Shown: positions 17,042 through 25,776 of the stretch, piece by piece | How positions within the stretch are numbered: position 1 is the first letter of the stretch | How the letters are laid out: every line of letters begins with the position of its first letter | Assembly: GCA_946549035.1 (NCBI GenBank) | Contig: CAMNQH010000013.1 | Location: 1-64,000 of the forward strand | Reading direction: 5' to 3' | DNA length: 64,000 bases | Source of the DNA: an uncultured Lachnospiraceae bacterium | GTDB taxonomy: Bacteria > Bacillota > Clostridia > Lachnospirales > Lachnospiraceae | Notes under the pieces: model-generated | The model's input: only the letters and a program-made list of their open reading frames with translations | What the model was told of the DNA's origin: nothing | The model's database searches: none | Made by a program: the position numbers and the translations under genes

Positions 17042-18406
17042 ATGACGAATATTTGGGAAGTACATGAGACAAATAAAATGATTGAGCAGGAGAATCTGGA
17101 TGTACGTACCATCACTTTGGGCATTAGCCTGATGGATTGTATTGATTCGGATTTGGAGCGGCTAAATCAAAAAATCTACGATAAAATTACAGCCACGGCC
17201 AGGAACTTAGTGTCAGTAGGCGCCCAGATTGAACAGGATTACTGTATTCCTATTGTAAATAAGAGGATTTCCGTGACTCCTATTGCGCTGGTTGGAAGCG
17301 CGGCATGTCACAGGAAAGAGGATTTTGTTACGGTTGCAAAGACCTTGGATGCGGCAGCCAAAGAGGTGGGAGTAAATTTTATCGGCGGTTATTCTGCGCT
17401 GGTGTCCAAGGGGATGACCAGGGGAGACGAGCTGCTGATTCGTTCCATTCCGGAGGCGTTAAAGGTGACGGATTTGGTATGCAGCTCTGTAAATCTGGGC
17501 TCTACCAAGACGGGGATCAATATGGATGCGGTCCGTTTGATGGGAGAGATGATCAAGGAGACCGCGGAACGTACGAAGGAACACGATTCTATGGGCTGTT
17601 CCAAGCTGGTGGTATTTTGCAACGCGCCGGATGATAATCCCTTTATGGCGGGGGCGTTCCATGGCGTTACAGAGGCGGACGCCATTATTAACGTAGGGGT
17701 CAGCGGCCCCGGCGTAGTAAAGACGGCGCTTTCTAAAGTCCGGGGAGAGAACTTTGAGGTCTTGTGTGAGACAATCAAAAAAACGGCTTTTAAGATTACT
17801 CGCGTAGGGCAGTTGGTGGCCCAGGAAGCCAGTAGGCGGTTGGGGATTCCTTTTGGCATCATTGATTTGTCTTTGGCGCCTACCCCTGCAGTGGGAGACA
17901 GCGTGGCTGAGATTCTGGAAGAGATCGGCCTGGAATATGCAGGGGCTCCCGGCACTACGGCGGCTCTTGCCCTTTTAAATGACCAGGTAAAAAAAGGCGG
18001 AGTTATGGCTTCTTCTTATGTGGGAGGATTAAGCGGCGCCTTTATTCCGGTGAGCGAGGATCAGGGGATGATTGATGCAGTAAAAGCAGGGGCTCTGACC
18101 TTAGAGAAGCTGGAAGCGATGACTTGCGTCTGCTCTGTGGGGCTTGACATGATTGCAATTCCCGGGGATACGTCTGCGTCTTCTATTTCCGGTGTGATTG
18201 CGGATGAAATGGCGATTGGTATGGTAAATCAAAAGACAACGGCGGTGCGCATTATTCCGGTGATTGGAAAGGGCGTGGGGGAGACTGCGGAATTTGGAGG
18301 CTTGTTAGGCTACGCTCCCATTATGCCGGTGAATGCCTCTTCCTGCGAAGCATTCATTAAACGGGGCGGAAGGATTCCAGCGCCGATTCACAGCTTTAAG
18401 AATTAG
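17042..18406 (+). CDS. PFL family protein (UPF0210/DUF711)
   Basis: This 454-residue cytosolic protein matches the UPF0210 family in length and in its glycine-rich blocks. Examples are [13 protein letters not shown] near the N-terminus, [14 protein letters not shown] near 120, [15 protein letters not shown] near 285 and YAPIMPVN at the C-terminus. Structures in this family relate it to the pyruvate formate-lyase fold, but I see no glycyl-radical motif and the reaction is not known. AAGGAG lies 7 bases before the ATG. It is coupled to the ACT domain gene upstream, which may sense its ligand. The MATE gene begins immediately after its stop. Confidence 0.9.
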   Translation: MTNIWEVHETNKMIEQENLDVRTITLGISLMDCIDSDLERLNQKIYDKITATARNLVSVGAQIEQDYCIPIVNKRISVTPIALVGSAACHRKEDFVTVAKTLDAAAKEVGVNFIGGYSALVSKGMTRGDELLIRSIPEALKVTDLVCSSVNLGSTKTGINMDAVRLMGEMIKETAERTKEHDSMGCSKLVVFCNAPDDNPFMAGAFHGVTEADAIINVGVSGPGVVKTALSKVRGENFEVLCETIKKTAFKITRVGQLVAQEASRRLGIPFGIIDLSLAPTPAVGDSVAEILEEIGLEYAGAPGTTAALALLNDQVKKGGVMASSYVGGLSGAFIPVSEDQGMIDAVKAGALTLEKLEAMTCVCSVGLDMIAIPGDTSASSISGVIADEMAIGMVNQKTTAVRIIPVIGKGVGETAEFGGLLGYAPIMPVNASSCEAFIKRGGRIPAPIHSFKN

Positions 18407-19741
18407 GTGACAGATTTGTTTTCCAAAAAAGATTTGCAGAGATTGATCCTGCCTTTGGTTATAGAACAGCTTTTGGCTATGACGGTAGGGCTGATGGATA
18501 CGGTTATGGTGTCTGCGGTTGGAGAGACCGCCGTATCCGGGGTATCTTTGGTGGATATGATCAATCAGTTGATGATCAATATATTTGCGGCGTTGGCTAC
18601 CGGCGGGGCAGTGGTGGCTGCTCAGTATATCGGGCATAAAGAAAATGACAGGGCCTGTGAATCCGCCAACCAGTTGATGGTGGCGGCGGGAATTCTCTCT
18701 TTGGGGATAGGGGCTGTTTGTTTGGCGGCCAACGGAGGACTGCTGCGGTTGTTTTTCGGCTCCATTGAAAAGGAGGTCATGGAAAACGCTATGATTTATT
18801 TTGGGCTTTCTGCCTTATCCTACCCATTTTTGGCCGTTTATAACGGCGGGGCAGCCTTGTTTCGGGCGATGGGGAATTCCCAGATCTCTCTGAAAATATC
18901 TTTCTTTATGAACCTGATCAATGTCAGCGGCAATGCATTGTTTATTTTTGGGCTGAATCTGGGAGCTGCAGGGGCTGCCTTAGGTTCCTTGCTTGCCCGG
19001 GCGGTTGCCGCCGCAGTGATTTGTCTGATGTTAAGAGATAAAAAATTGCCGGTGCATTTTGTATCTTTCCGAAAAAACAGAATCGATATGGATATGACAA
19101 AACGTATCCTGCGTATTGGAATTCCTAACGGCTTAGAAAACGGTATGTTCCAGTTGGGACGCATTCTTGTGGTTTCTATTATTTCTGGTTTTGGGACGAC
19201 GCAGATTGCAGCCAATGCAGTTGCCAATAATTTGGACGGAATGAGTGTGATTCCTGGGCAGGCCCTGGGGCTTGCTATGGTTACAGTCATTGGCCAGTGC
19301 GTAGGAGCCGGAGATTATTCCCAGGCGGAAGCATATGCGAAAAAGCTGATGAAGATTTCGTATCTGGCATTTTTTGTGGTAGACGGGTTGATTCTTTTGA
19401 CCCTTCCTGTGGTCTTGCAGATGTACCGGCTTCCGGAGGATACGCTGCATCTTGCCTGGCTTTTGGTGACCATTCATTGCGGCTGTGCGATTTTTTTATG
19501 GACGCCCTCTTTTGTATTGCCCAATGCTTTAAGGGCGGCGGGAGATGTGAAATATACCATGTATTTATCGGTGCTTTCTATGTGGCTGTTTCGGATTTTG
19601 TTCAGTGTCATCTTGGGAAAGTGGCTGGGACTTGGAGCTGTTGGAGTCTGGATCGCTATGGTGATGGACTGGTTGTTTCGGGATGGGGCGTTTTTACTGC
19701 GGTTCTATCATAGAAAATGGCAGCAGAAGCGTGTCATTTAA
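18407..19741 (+). CDS. MATE family multidrug/toxin exporter
   Basis: The 444-residue protein has about twelve hydrophobic helices in two similar halves, as expected of MATE transporters, which export cationic drugs or metabolites using sodium or proton gradients. Typical family text includes LVIEQLLAMTVGLMDTVMVS at the start, ATGGAVVAAQYIG near 65 and GQCVGAGDYSQAEAYAKK near 300. The start is a GTG directly after the TAG stop of the PFL gene with no separate ribosome site, so translation is probably coupled. The substrate cannot be told from the sequence. It ends the coaE-yycJ-ACT-PFL run. Confidence 0.9.
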   Translation: MTDLFSKKDLQRLILPLVIEQLLAMTVGLMDTVMVSAVGETAVSGVSLVDMINQLMINIFAALATGGAVVAAQYIGHKENDRACESANQLMVAAGILSLGIGAVCLAANGGLLRLFFGSIEKEVMENAMIYFGLSALSYPFLAVYNGGAALFRAMGNSQISLKISFFMNLINVSGNALFIFGLNLGAAGAALGSLLARAVAAAVICLMLRDKKLPVHFVSFRKNRIDMDMTKRILRIGIPNGLENGMFQLGRILVVSIISGFGTTQIAANAVANNLDGMSVIPGQALGLAMVTVIGQCVGAGDYSQAEAYAKKLMKISYLAFFVVDGLILLTLPVVLQMYRLPEDTLHLAWLLVTIHCGCAIFLWTPSFVLPNALRAAGDVKYTMYLSVLSMWLFRILFSVILGKWLGLGAVGVWIAMVMDWLFRDGAFLLRFYHRKWQQKRVI

Positions 19742-19744
19742 AGA

Positions 19745-19773
19745 TTGTGTATTTGATTTGATTGTGATACACT
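19745..19773 (+). promoter_or_regulatory. Possible promoter of the charged membrane protein gene
   Basis: TTGTGT (19745-19750), 17 bases, TACACT (19768-19773), about 60 bases before the start at 19835. Both boxes are imperfect. Confidence 0.4.
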
Positions 19774-19834
19774 AAGAGGCGAAAGAATAATCGTTGCTAA
19801 AACGGTAACGAATAATCCATCGGAGGTGGAGTGT

Positions 19835-21463
19835 TTGAGCAATAGGGAAGATTATCTGGACAGTTTGCTAAAGTCCGTTACTGACAGTGAGGCAAAGGAG
19901 ATTATCAACCAGGGACCGGAGGATGATTTCCTAAAAGAATATGACCAGGATTTGCTGAATTTGGATGATGATGATTTCTTAAAGGAATTTGAGAAAGAAC
20001 TGGAGAGAGAACAAGGCGATCCCTTTCCTTCTGCTTCAAAAGAGGCGGAAACAGGAGCGGTCTTAGAGGAGCAGAATGAACTTGCCGGGCTGGATGACCT
20101 GGGATTAGACGAATTGAATGGATTGGATGAACTTGACGATCTGATGGTGGACACTATGGAGCAGGAGCCTCCCCAGACAGCGCCTGAGGCTGAGGACGGG
20201 GGCGAGATGATAGTGAATACCATGGATGACGATATGCCGGAGTTTGAAGACAAAGATCTGGACGCTATGTTGAAGGTTATGAATTCAGAAGAGGGTCAGG
20301 AGTCTGATTCAGATACGAAACAAGAGGAAGAAGGCCTGAATTTGGATTTTGGGCTGGGAGAGGAATTTGATATGAAGGAAGATCTCATGTCCCTGGAAGA
20401 GAGAGCCGCGGGCGGCGGGGAAGAGAAGGAACTTACGATAGATGATGTAGAAGATGTAGACGATGCGGAATTATTGGACATTCTGGCGGGGCTTACATCC
20501 GATGAAGATCTGGAAGATATCGGGAATATGCTAAAGGCCCATGATGAGGATACTCCCATCGCCGGCGCCCCAGAGACGTCTCCCCAGGCTCCGGTTCTGG
20601 AAGAGGAGGATGAGTCAGAGAAAGGCAAGAAAAAGGGCAAAAAGAAGAAAGAGAAAAAAGAAAAGAAAAAGGGAAAAAGCAAGCTTGCCCGGCTTTTGTT
20701 TGGCGACGATGAGGATGAGGAAATTGTCGTACCGGAGTCCGGTGAAATAGAACATATCTCCGACGAAAATATGGAAATATTAAAAGAGCTGGAGCAGTCC
20801 GGGAAGAAAAACGATAAGAAAAAGGAAAAGAAAGCAAAGAAGACGAAAGAGAAGAAAGAGAAAAAGCCCAAGGAGAAAAAGCCCAAGCCTCCTAAAGAAA
20901 AGAAAGAGAAAAAGCCGAAAGCGCCTAAGGAGCCTCCCGTTAAGTCGAAACCACTGCCGAAGGTACCGGTATTTTTGACATTTCTTCTGGTAGCGTCTCT
21001 TCTGGTATTGATCTTTTTAGGCAGCAATCTTGTGGGGTATAGTACGGGAATGGAGCAGGCTCAACAGGAATACGACAAGGGTAATTACGTGGAAGCTTAT
21101 CAGCGGATGCGGGGTATGAAAATCAAAGAGGTAGATCAGGATTTTTATAACAAAGCGCGTTTGGCGGCTTATTTGAAGCAGGAACTGGATTCCTTTGATG
21201 GATTTATCGGTAAGAACATGTATCCGGAAGCATTGGATTCTTTAATTGTTGCGGTAGGAAAGCATGACAAATTCTTAGAGGAAGCAAAGACTGTAAATGC
21301 AGACGGAGAATTTGGAGAATTATTGCAGACGGCAGAGAAAAATCTGGAGGATACGTTCCAGGCGACCTTGGAGGAAGCCAGAGAGATTTACGGACAGAAG
21401 GACCGGAATGCTTATACCAGTATGCTCTATAAGCTGCTACAGCGGGCAGGAATGGCACAATAA
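19835..21463 (+). CDS. Highly charged single-pass membrane protein with C-terminal helical repeats
   Basis: I do not recognise this protein of about 542 residues. Residues 1-250 are strongly acidic with repeated DD, EE and LDDL/LDEL patterns. Residues about 260-375 alternate acidic patches with very basic runs of K and E (KKGKKKKEKKEKK and later KEKKPKEKKPKPPKEKK). One membrane helix follows (VFLTFLLVASLLVLIFLGSN, about 376-398). The last 140 residues form helices of TPR-like character (YDKGNYVEAYQRM, MYPEALDSLIVAVG). The N-terminus is presumably cytosolic. The TTG at 19835 is preferred over GTG 19826 because GGAGGTGG ends 5 bases before it. It is followed after 12 bases by hisH and may be co-transcribed. 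A scaffold or cell-envelope role is only a guess. Confidence 0.8.
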   Translation: MSNREDYLDSLLKSVTDSEAKEIINQGPEDDFLKEYDQDLLNLDDDDFLKEFEKELEREQGDPFPSASKEAETGAVLEEQNELAGLDDLGLDELNGLDELDDLMVDTMEQEPPQTAPEAEDGGEMIVNTMDDDMPEFEDKDLDAMLKVMNSEEGQESDSDTKQEEEGLNLDFGLGEEFDMKEDLMSLEERAAGGGEEKELTIDDVEDVDDAELLDILAGLTSDEDLEDIGNMLKAHDEDTPIAGAPETSPQAPVLEEEDESEKGKKKGKKKKEKKEKKKGKSKLARLLFGDDEDEEIVVPESGEIEHISDENMEILKELEQSGKKNDKKKEKKAKKTKEKKEKKPKEKKPKPPKEKKEKKPKAPKEPPVKSKPLPKVPVFLTFLLVASLLVLIFLGSNLVGYSTGMEQAQQEYDKGNYVEAYQRMRGMKIKEVDQDFYNKARLAAYLKQELDSFDGFIGKNMYPEALDSLIVAVGKHDKFLEEAKTVNADGEFGELLQTAEKNLEDTFQATLEEAREIYGQKDRNAYTSMLYKLLQRAGMAQ

Positions 21464-21475
21464 GAGGAAAATACT

Positions 21476-22093
21476 ATGATTGCAGTGATTGATTACGACG
21501 CCGGCAACCTAAAGAGCGTTGAGAAAGCGTTACATCATTTAGGGCAGGAGTGCCTGATTACAAGAGACGCCAGGGAACTTTTGGCGGCGGATAAGGTGAT
21601 ACTGCCCGGGGTCGGCGCTTTTGGGGTAGCCATGGATCATCTTAGAAAGTATGAACTGGACCGGATCATAGAGGAGCTTGTTCACAGAGCGATCCCCCTT
21701 TTGGGCATCTGCTTGGGGCAGCACTTATTATTTGAAGGCAGCCAGGAGAATTTTGGAGTGGAGGGACTGGGGCTTTTGAAGGGAGAGATTCTAAAGATTC
21801 CGGACAGCCTGGGACTTAAGATTCCCCATATCGGATGGAATTCCCTAGAACTTTCTGGAGACAGCAGACTTTTTACAGGAATTGGGAATCATCCTTATGT
21901 CTATTTTGTCCATTCCTATTACTTAAAAGCCAAAGAGGAATCCATTGTAACTGCAACAGCAGAATATGGTGTGACGATTCATGCTTCCATCGAGAAGGGG
22001 AATTTGTTTGCATGTCAGTTCCATCCAGAGAAAAGCAGTGAAACGGGACTTCATATTTTAAAGAATTTTGCTGCGCTGGGAGGTGGAGCTTAA
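21476..22093 (+). CDS. hisH: Imidazole glycerol phosphate synthase, glutaminase subunit
   Basis: HisH (205 residues) hydrolyses glutamine and passes ammonia to HisF in histidine synthesis. The class I glutaminase triad is visible: C79 in [12 protein letters not shown], and H183 and E185 in [17 protein letters not shown] forms the oxyanion region. GAGG-type SD precedes the ATG. Its stop overlaps the hisF start by one base (TAATG), matching the obligate heterodimer. No other his biosynthesis genes lie nearby except a PHP-type phosphatase 25 kb away. Confidence 0.97.
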   Translation: MIAVIDYDAGNLKSVEKALHHLGQECLITRDARELLAADKVILPGVGAFGVAMDHLRKYELDRIIEELVHRAIPLLGICLGQHLLFEGSQENFGVEGLGLLKGEILKIPDSLGLKIPHIGWNSLELSGDSRLFTGIGNHPYVYFVHSYYLKAKEESIVTATAEYGVTIHASIEKGNLFACQFHPEKSSETGLHILKNFAALGGGA

Positions 22094-22854
22094 TGTTTAC
22101 AAAACGGGTGATCCCTTGTCTGGACGTTCATCAGGGACGTGTGGTAAAAGGCGTTAATTTTGTGGACCTGCGGGATGCAGGGGATCCGGTGGAGATCGGG
22201 GCCGCCTATGACAAGGCGGGAGCCGATGAATTGGTATTTTTAGATATTACAGCTTCTTCGGATAACCGGAATACGGTAGTGGAAATGGTGCGCCAAGTGG
22301 CGGATACGGTATTTATTCCCTTTACGGTAGGCGGCGGTATTCGTACCGTGGAGGATTTTAAAATATTGCTTCGGGAGGGAGCGGATAAGATCTCTGTTAA
22401 TTCTTCCGCTCTGGCCCGGCCTCAGTTAATCAGCGAGGCGGCGGACAAATTCGGCAGTCAGTGCGTGGTGGTGGCGATAGACGCCAAACGCAGAGCCGAC
22501 GGAAGCGGTTGGAACGTATATAAGAACGGCGGACGCTGCGACGTAGGTATCGACGCTGTGGAATGGGCCATACAGGCGGATAAGCTGGGAGCAGGGGAGA
22601 TTCTTTTGACCAGTATGGACTGCGACGGAACAAAGGCGGGTTATGATTTGGAGCTGACCCGGGCCATTGCAGATCAGGTTTCTATTCCGGTGATTGCTTC
22701 CGGCGGCGCAGGGCAGAAGGAGCATTTTTATGACGCTTTGACAGTGGGAGGAGCAGACGCTGTGTTAGCGGCGTCCTTATTTCACTATAAAGAACTGGAA
22801 ATCGGGGATTTGAAGGAATATTTGGCGGGCAGGGGCGTGTCCGTGCGGAGATAA
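22093..22854 (+). CDS. hisF: Imidazole glycerol phosphate synthase, cyclase subunit
   Basis: HisF (253 residues) is the beta-alpha barrel cyclase that forms imidazole glycerol phosphate and AICAR from PRFAR and ammonia. The catalytic D11 is in [15 protein letters not shown] and the second aspartate is in VVVAIDAKR at about residue 130. Phosphate-binding loops are [12 protein letters not shown] and VIASGGAG. It starts in overlap with the hisH stop. The downstream gene ung follows after 18 bases, so the transcript probably continues through ung and rhaM to the terminator at 23884. Confidence 0.97.
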   Translation: MFTKRVIPCLDVHQGRVVKGVNFVDLRDAGDPVEIGAAYDKAGADELVFLDITASSDNRNTVVEMVRQVADTVFIPFTVGGGIRTVEDFKILLREGADKISVNSSALARPQLISEAADKFGSQCVVVAIDAKRRADGSGWNVYKNGGRCDVGIDAVEWAIQADKLGAGEILLTSMDCDGTKAGYDLELTRAIADQVSIPVIASGGAGQKEHFYDALTVGGADAVLAASLFHYKELEIGDLKEYLAGRGVSVRR

Positions 22855-22872
22855 CGAAAGAGGGAATGAGAT

Positions 22873-23547
22873 ATGTCGATGATTCAGAATGACTGGCTGC
22901 CTGCTGTGGGTGAGGAATTTAAAAAGCCTTATTATGCCCAGCTTTACAAATTCGTTCAGGAAGAATACAATACCAGGAAGGTCTTTCCCCCGGCGGATGA
23001 TATTTTTAATGCGCTTCATCTGACTCCTTTGGGGAACGTAAAGGTGTTGATCTTAGGACAGGATCCCTATCACAACGATGGACAGGCTCATGGTTTATGT
23101 TTTTCTGTGAAACCTCAGGTGGCGATTCCGCCGTCCCTGGAGAATATTTATAAGGAGCTTTCCGATGATTTGGGATGTTATATCCCCAATAACGGCTACC
23201 TGGTAAAGTGGGCTCAACAAGGGGTACTGATGCTGAACACGGTGCTTACAGTCCGCGCCCATCAGGCCAATTCCCATCAAGGGAAGGGGTGGGAGCAGTT
23301 TACGGACGCTATTATCCAGGCGGTCAACAGCCAGGATCGTCCCATTGTCTATCTGCTGTGGGGACGCCCGGCCCAGTCTAAGATCCCAATGCTTACAAAT
23401 CCCAAGCATTTGATTTTAAAGGCGCCTCATCCAAGTCCCCTGTCGGCATACCGGGGATTCTTTGGGTGTAAGCATTTCAGCAAAGCGAATGAATTTTTGA
23501 CAGCCAACGGGCAGGAAGCCATAGATTGGCAGATTGAAAATATATAA
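22873..23547 (+). CDS. ung: Uracil-DNA glycosylase, family 1
   Basis: Ung (224 residues, normal length) removes uracil from DNA to start base excision repair. The water-activating motif LGQDPYHNDGQAHGLCFS holds D64 and H67. The leucine loop APHPSPLSAYRGFFG holds the catalytic histidine near residue 185. LLWGRPAQSK is the uracil-recognition region's neighbour. It sits in a housekeeping run with hisHF and rhaM. A Shine-Dalgarno-like GAGGGA precedes the ATG. Confidence 0.96.
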   Translation: MSMIQNDWLPAVGEEFKKPYYAQLYKFVQEEYNTRKVFPPADDIFNALHLTPLGNVKVLILGQDPYHNDGQAHGLCFSVKPQVAIPPSLENIYKELSDDLGCYIPNNGYLVKWAQQGVLMLNTVLTVRAHQANSHQGKGWEQFTDAIIQAVNSQDRPIVYLLWGRPAQSKIPMLTNPKHLILKAPHPSPLSAYRGFFGCKHFSKANEFLTANGQEAIDWQIENI

Positions 23548-23560
23548 GGAGGCGTTAGGC

Positions 23561-23872
23561 ATGATTAAGGGGTTTAAGATGAAGCTGTATCCGGGGATGG
23601 AAGCAGAGTATGAGAAGCGTCACAATCAGTTGTGGCCGGAGATGGCAAAGATGATTCACGAGCATGGCGGAAAGAATTATACGATTTTTCTGGATCAGGA
23701 GACATTGACGCTGTTCGGTTATATTGAGATTGAAAATGAAGAGCTGTGGAGCAAAGGCGCGGATACGGCCATCAACCGGAAGTGGTGGGATTTCATGGCG
23801 GATATTATGGAGACAAATCCAGATAACAGTCCGGTAAGCGTGGATTTGAAAAATGTGTTTCACCTGGATTGA
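23561..23872 (+). CDS. rhaM: L-rhamnose mutarotase
   Basis: RhaM (103 residues) interconverts the alpha and beta anomers of L-rhamnose. The family pattern is clear: FKMKLYPGMEAEYEKRHNQL at the N-terminus, HEHGGKNYTIFLD, then LFGYIEIE and NRKWWDFMADIM. The tyrosine, histidine and tryptophan pair of the active site are all present. Start at 23561 follows AAGGAGG. Its position beside the predicted rhamnose transporter, two-component system and terminator supports a rhamnose role, although it is encoded on the housekeeping transcript. Confidence 0.93.
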   Translation: MIKGFKMKLYPGMEAEYEKRHNQLWPEMAKMIHEHGGKNYTIFLDQETLTLFGYIEIENEELWSKGADTAINRKWWDFMADIMETNPDNSPVSVDLKNVFHLD

Positions 23873-23883
23873 CTAGAACGGGG

Positions 23884-23924
23884 CTGCCCCTTCACGATTG
23901 ATCAATCGTGGAAGGGGCAGTTTT
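23884..23924 (+). terminator. Rho-independent terminator after rhaM
   Basis: CTGCCCC TT ... GAAGGGGCAG (23884-23920) folds into a long hairpin, with the inner arms CACGATTGAT/ATCAATCGTG, followed by TTTT. It separates rhaM from the convergent histidine kinase gene. Confidence 0.88.
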
Positions 23925-23940
23925 ACTAAGCGTGTCAATA

Positions 23941-25776
23941 TTACAACACAGAAAGATCAAATTTTTTGGCGGGAATCCGAATCTCTACTTCTGTTTCCAC
24001 ACCGGGGGTGCTGCGGTAGGTCAGCCCAAATTGGGTGTCGTAGTAAAGCTGCAGGCGTCGGTGGGTATTATAGATTCCAATATTGCTCCCGCCGGAATTG
24101 TCGGTCTCTCCAGTACCGTCTAACAAATGTTCCATCTGTTCCTTGGGAATCCCAACGCCGTCGTCGGAGATGACAAAAATCAAGGTGTTTTCTTCCTGCC
24201 ATCCCATAATAACAATATTGCCTTCTTTTGTTTGCTTTTCAAAAATCCCATGCTGGATAGCGTTTTCCACGATGGGCTGAAATACCAGCTTGGGTATCTC
24301 GTAGTCGGTCATTTCTTCCGGCACATCAATAAAAAAATGAATCTTATTGCTGTAGCGCATATTCTGAAGCTGAACATACAAGGACACATGTTCCAGCTCT
24401 TCTTTTACTGCCACGGTAATATTTCCCTTATTTAGCGTCAGCTTGTAAAAACGGGACAGCATCTGCACGGCGTCTGAGACTTCTTCTGATTTTCCTGCTT
24501 TGGCCATCCACTTAATCATATCCAGGGTATTGTAGAGAAAATGGGGATTGATCTGGGATTGGAGGGCTTTGAATTCGGAAATCCGAAGGTCGTTGGCAGC
24601 CAAAAGCTGCTGTTGGATTAGTTTATGAATCTCGTCCGTCATATAATTGTAGGTTTCAATTAAATTCCCGATCTCGTCTTGCCCGGCTTCCGTGTTTAAA
24701 TGCACCGGCGGGCCGCTGCGGACTTTTTTCATCTGCTCTACAATGGTGGAGATTCGGCGGATGATGGAATTGCTTAAGGTCAAAGCAATGATGCATCCCG
24801 CCAGGAGAACGATGACGTAAAGAGCAATAAACTGGAACATCAGGGTACGCCCGTCTTCAAAGACATTGCCTGCGGGAATCGCGGTGATCATATACCAGTC
24901 CGTTCCGTCAATCCGCTTGTATCCCATATAGACTTTTTCGCCCATGATTTGCAGGGAGTCGAAGCGATGGATGGAGGAGATGGAGAAGGGAACTGTTTCG
25001 TAGGGCAGGTAATACAGACCGGAGAGGGTACTGTTGGAAGTGGAGACGATAGAATCGCGTTCATTCATAATGTAAATCACACTATTATTGAAAGGACTGT
25101 CCTTTTGCAGGGTAGAATCCAACAAATCCTGGGAAAAATACAGGGCGATATAGGCGTGGGATTTTTCGGCGCCGACGCCTGTGGGAATTTTGCGTATAAT
25201 GGCCAGTTCTCCGTATTGCTGGATTTCACTGGGAGAGAGGTAGCTGCTGGGGCAAAACAGGCTGCTGCGGTCCGTGCCGGAAAAAATCCCGTTCCAGTAG
25301 GTTCCCTTGGCCCGGATCATGGGAGCATATAAGTCGCTGTCTGTGACGGCACATGCGGCGGAGTAATAAGGATCCTCCAGGTAAATGCGGATGGCGGCCA
25401 CGGATTCGTCTTCGGCTAAATAGGAGGTGGATTCCGTAAAGGATGACAGGTTCTCCCGGAATTTTGCGGTATCCTTAAGGGCCGCCGGGTTTGGCATACG
25501 CATAAAAGCCTGGAAAACTTCCTGAGATTCAATGGAGCCCAGCACCGTATCCAAATGAGAGATGTTGGATTCCACGGTGGCGGCCGTCTGTTCCGAAATG
25601 GCTTGAAGAGATTGGAGGGTGTTGTTGGTGATAATATGGAACAACTGGTTATAGGAAAAAACCGCCAACGCCAGGGTGGGAGCTAAGGCCAGAAGCAGGT
25701 GGGAGAACATAAATTTGGATTTCAGCCTCATATGGTGAAAGTAATAGCGATACAGTTTTTTCAAAGAATGAATCAT
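23941..25776 (-). CDS. YesM-type sensor histidine kinase
   Basis: The 611-residue kinase has a first membrane helix (about 24-46), an extracellular sensor of about 260 residues (Cache type by context), a second helix (about 314-336), HAMP, and a YesM-type kinase core. The phosphorylated histidine is H412 in QSQINPHFLYNTLDM, and the ATP-binding N box is PIVENAIQHGI with DDGVGIP as the G1 box. YesM/YesN pairs control carbohydrate transport genes in Bacilli and Clostridia. It overlaps its response regulator by 4 bases. Divergent transcription from the rhamnose-type ABC transporter suggests that it senses extracellular rhamnose or a rhamnose glycan. That ligand is inference. Confidence 0.92.
   Translation of the reverse strand: MIHSLKKLYRYYFHHMRLKSKFMFSHLLLALAPTLALAVFSYNQLFHIITNNTLQSLQAISEQTAATVESNISHLDTVLGSIESQEVFQAFMRMPNPAALKDTAKFRENLSSFTESTSYLAEDESVAAIRIYLEDPYYSAACAVTDSDLYAPMIRAKGTYWNGIFSGTDRSSLFCPSSYLSPSEIQQYGELAIIRKIPTGVGAEKSHAYIALYFSQDLLDSTLQKDSPFNNSVIYIMNERDSIVSTSNSTLSGLYYLPYETVPFSISSIHRFDSLQIMGEKVYMGYKRIDGTDWYMITAIPAGNVFEDGRTLMFQFIALYVIVLLAGCIIALTLSNSIIRRISTIVEQMKKVRSGPPVHLNTEAGQDEIGNLIETYNYMTDEIHKLIQQQLLAANDLRISEFKALQSQINPHFLYNTLDMIKWMAKAGKSEEVSDAVQMLSRFYKLTLNKGNITVAVKEELEHVSLYVQLQNMRYSNKIHFFIDVPEEMTDYEIPKLVFQPIVENAIQHGIFEKQTKEGNIVIMGWQEENTLIFVISDDGVGIPKEQMEHLLDGTGETDNSGGSNIGIYNTHRRLQLYYDTQFGLTYRSTPGVETEVEIRIPAKKFDLSVL

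Noticed and set aside
17389-17955. A 188-codon minus-strand open frame within the PFL gene.
   Set aside because: It is antisense to a conserved gene in a GC-richer region; no ribosome site or recognisable domain.
20296-21027. A 243-codon open frame on the minus strand, rich in Ser and Phe.
   Set aside because: It is the complement of the acidic and lysine-rich coding region (GAA/GAT and AAG codons read as TTC/ATC and CTT). It has no ribosome site and no domain.
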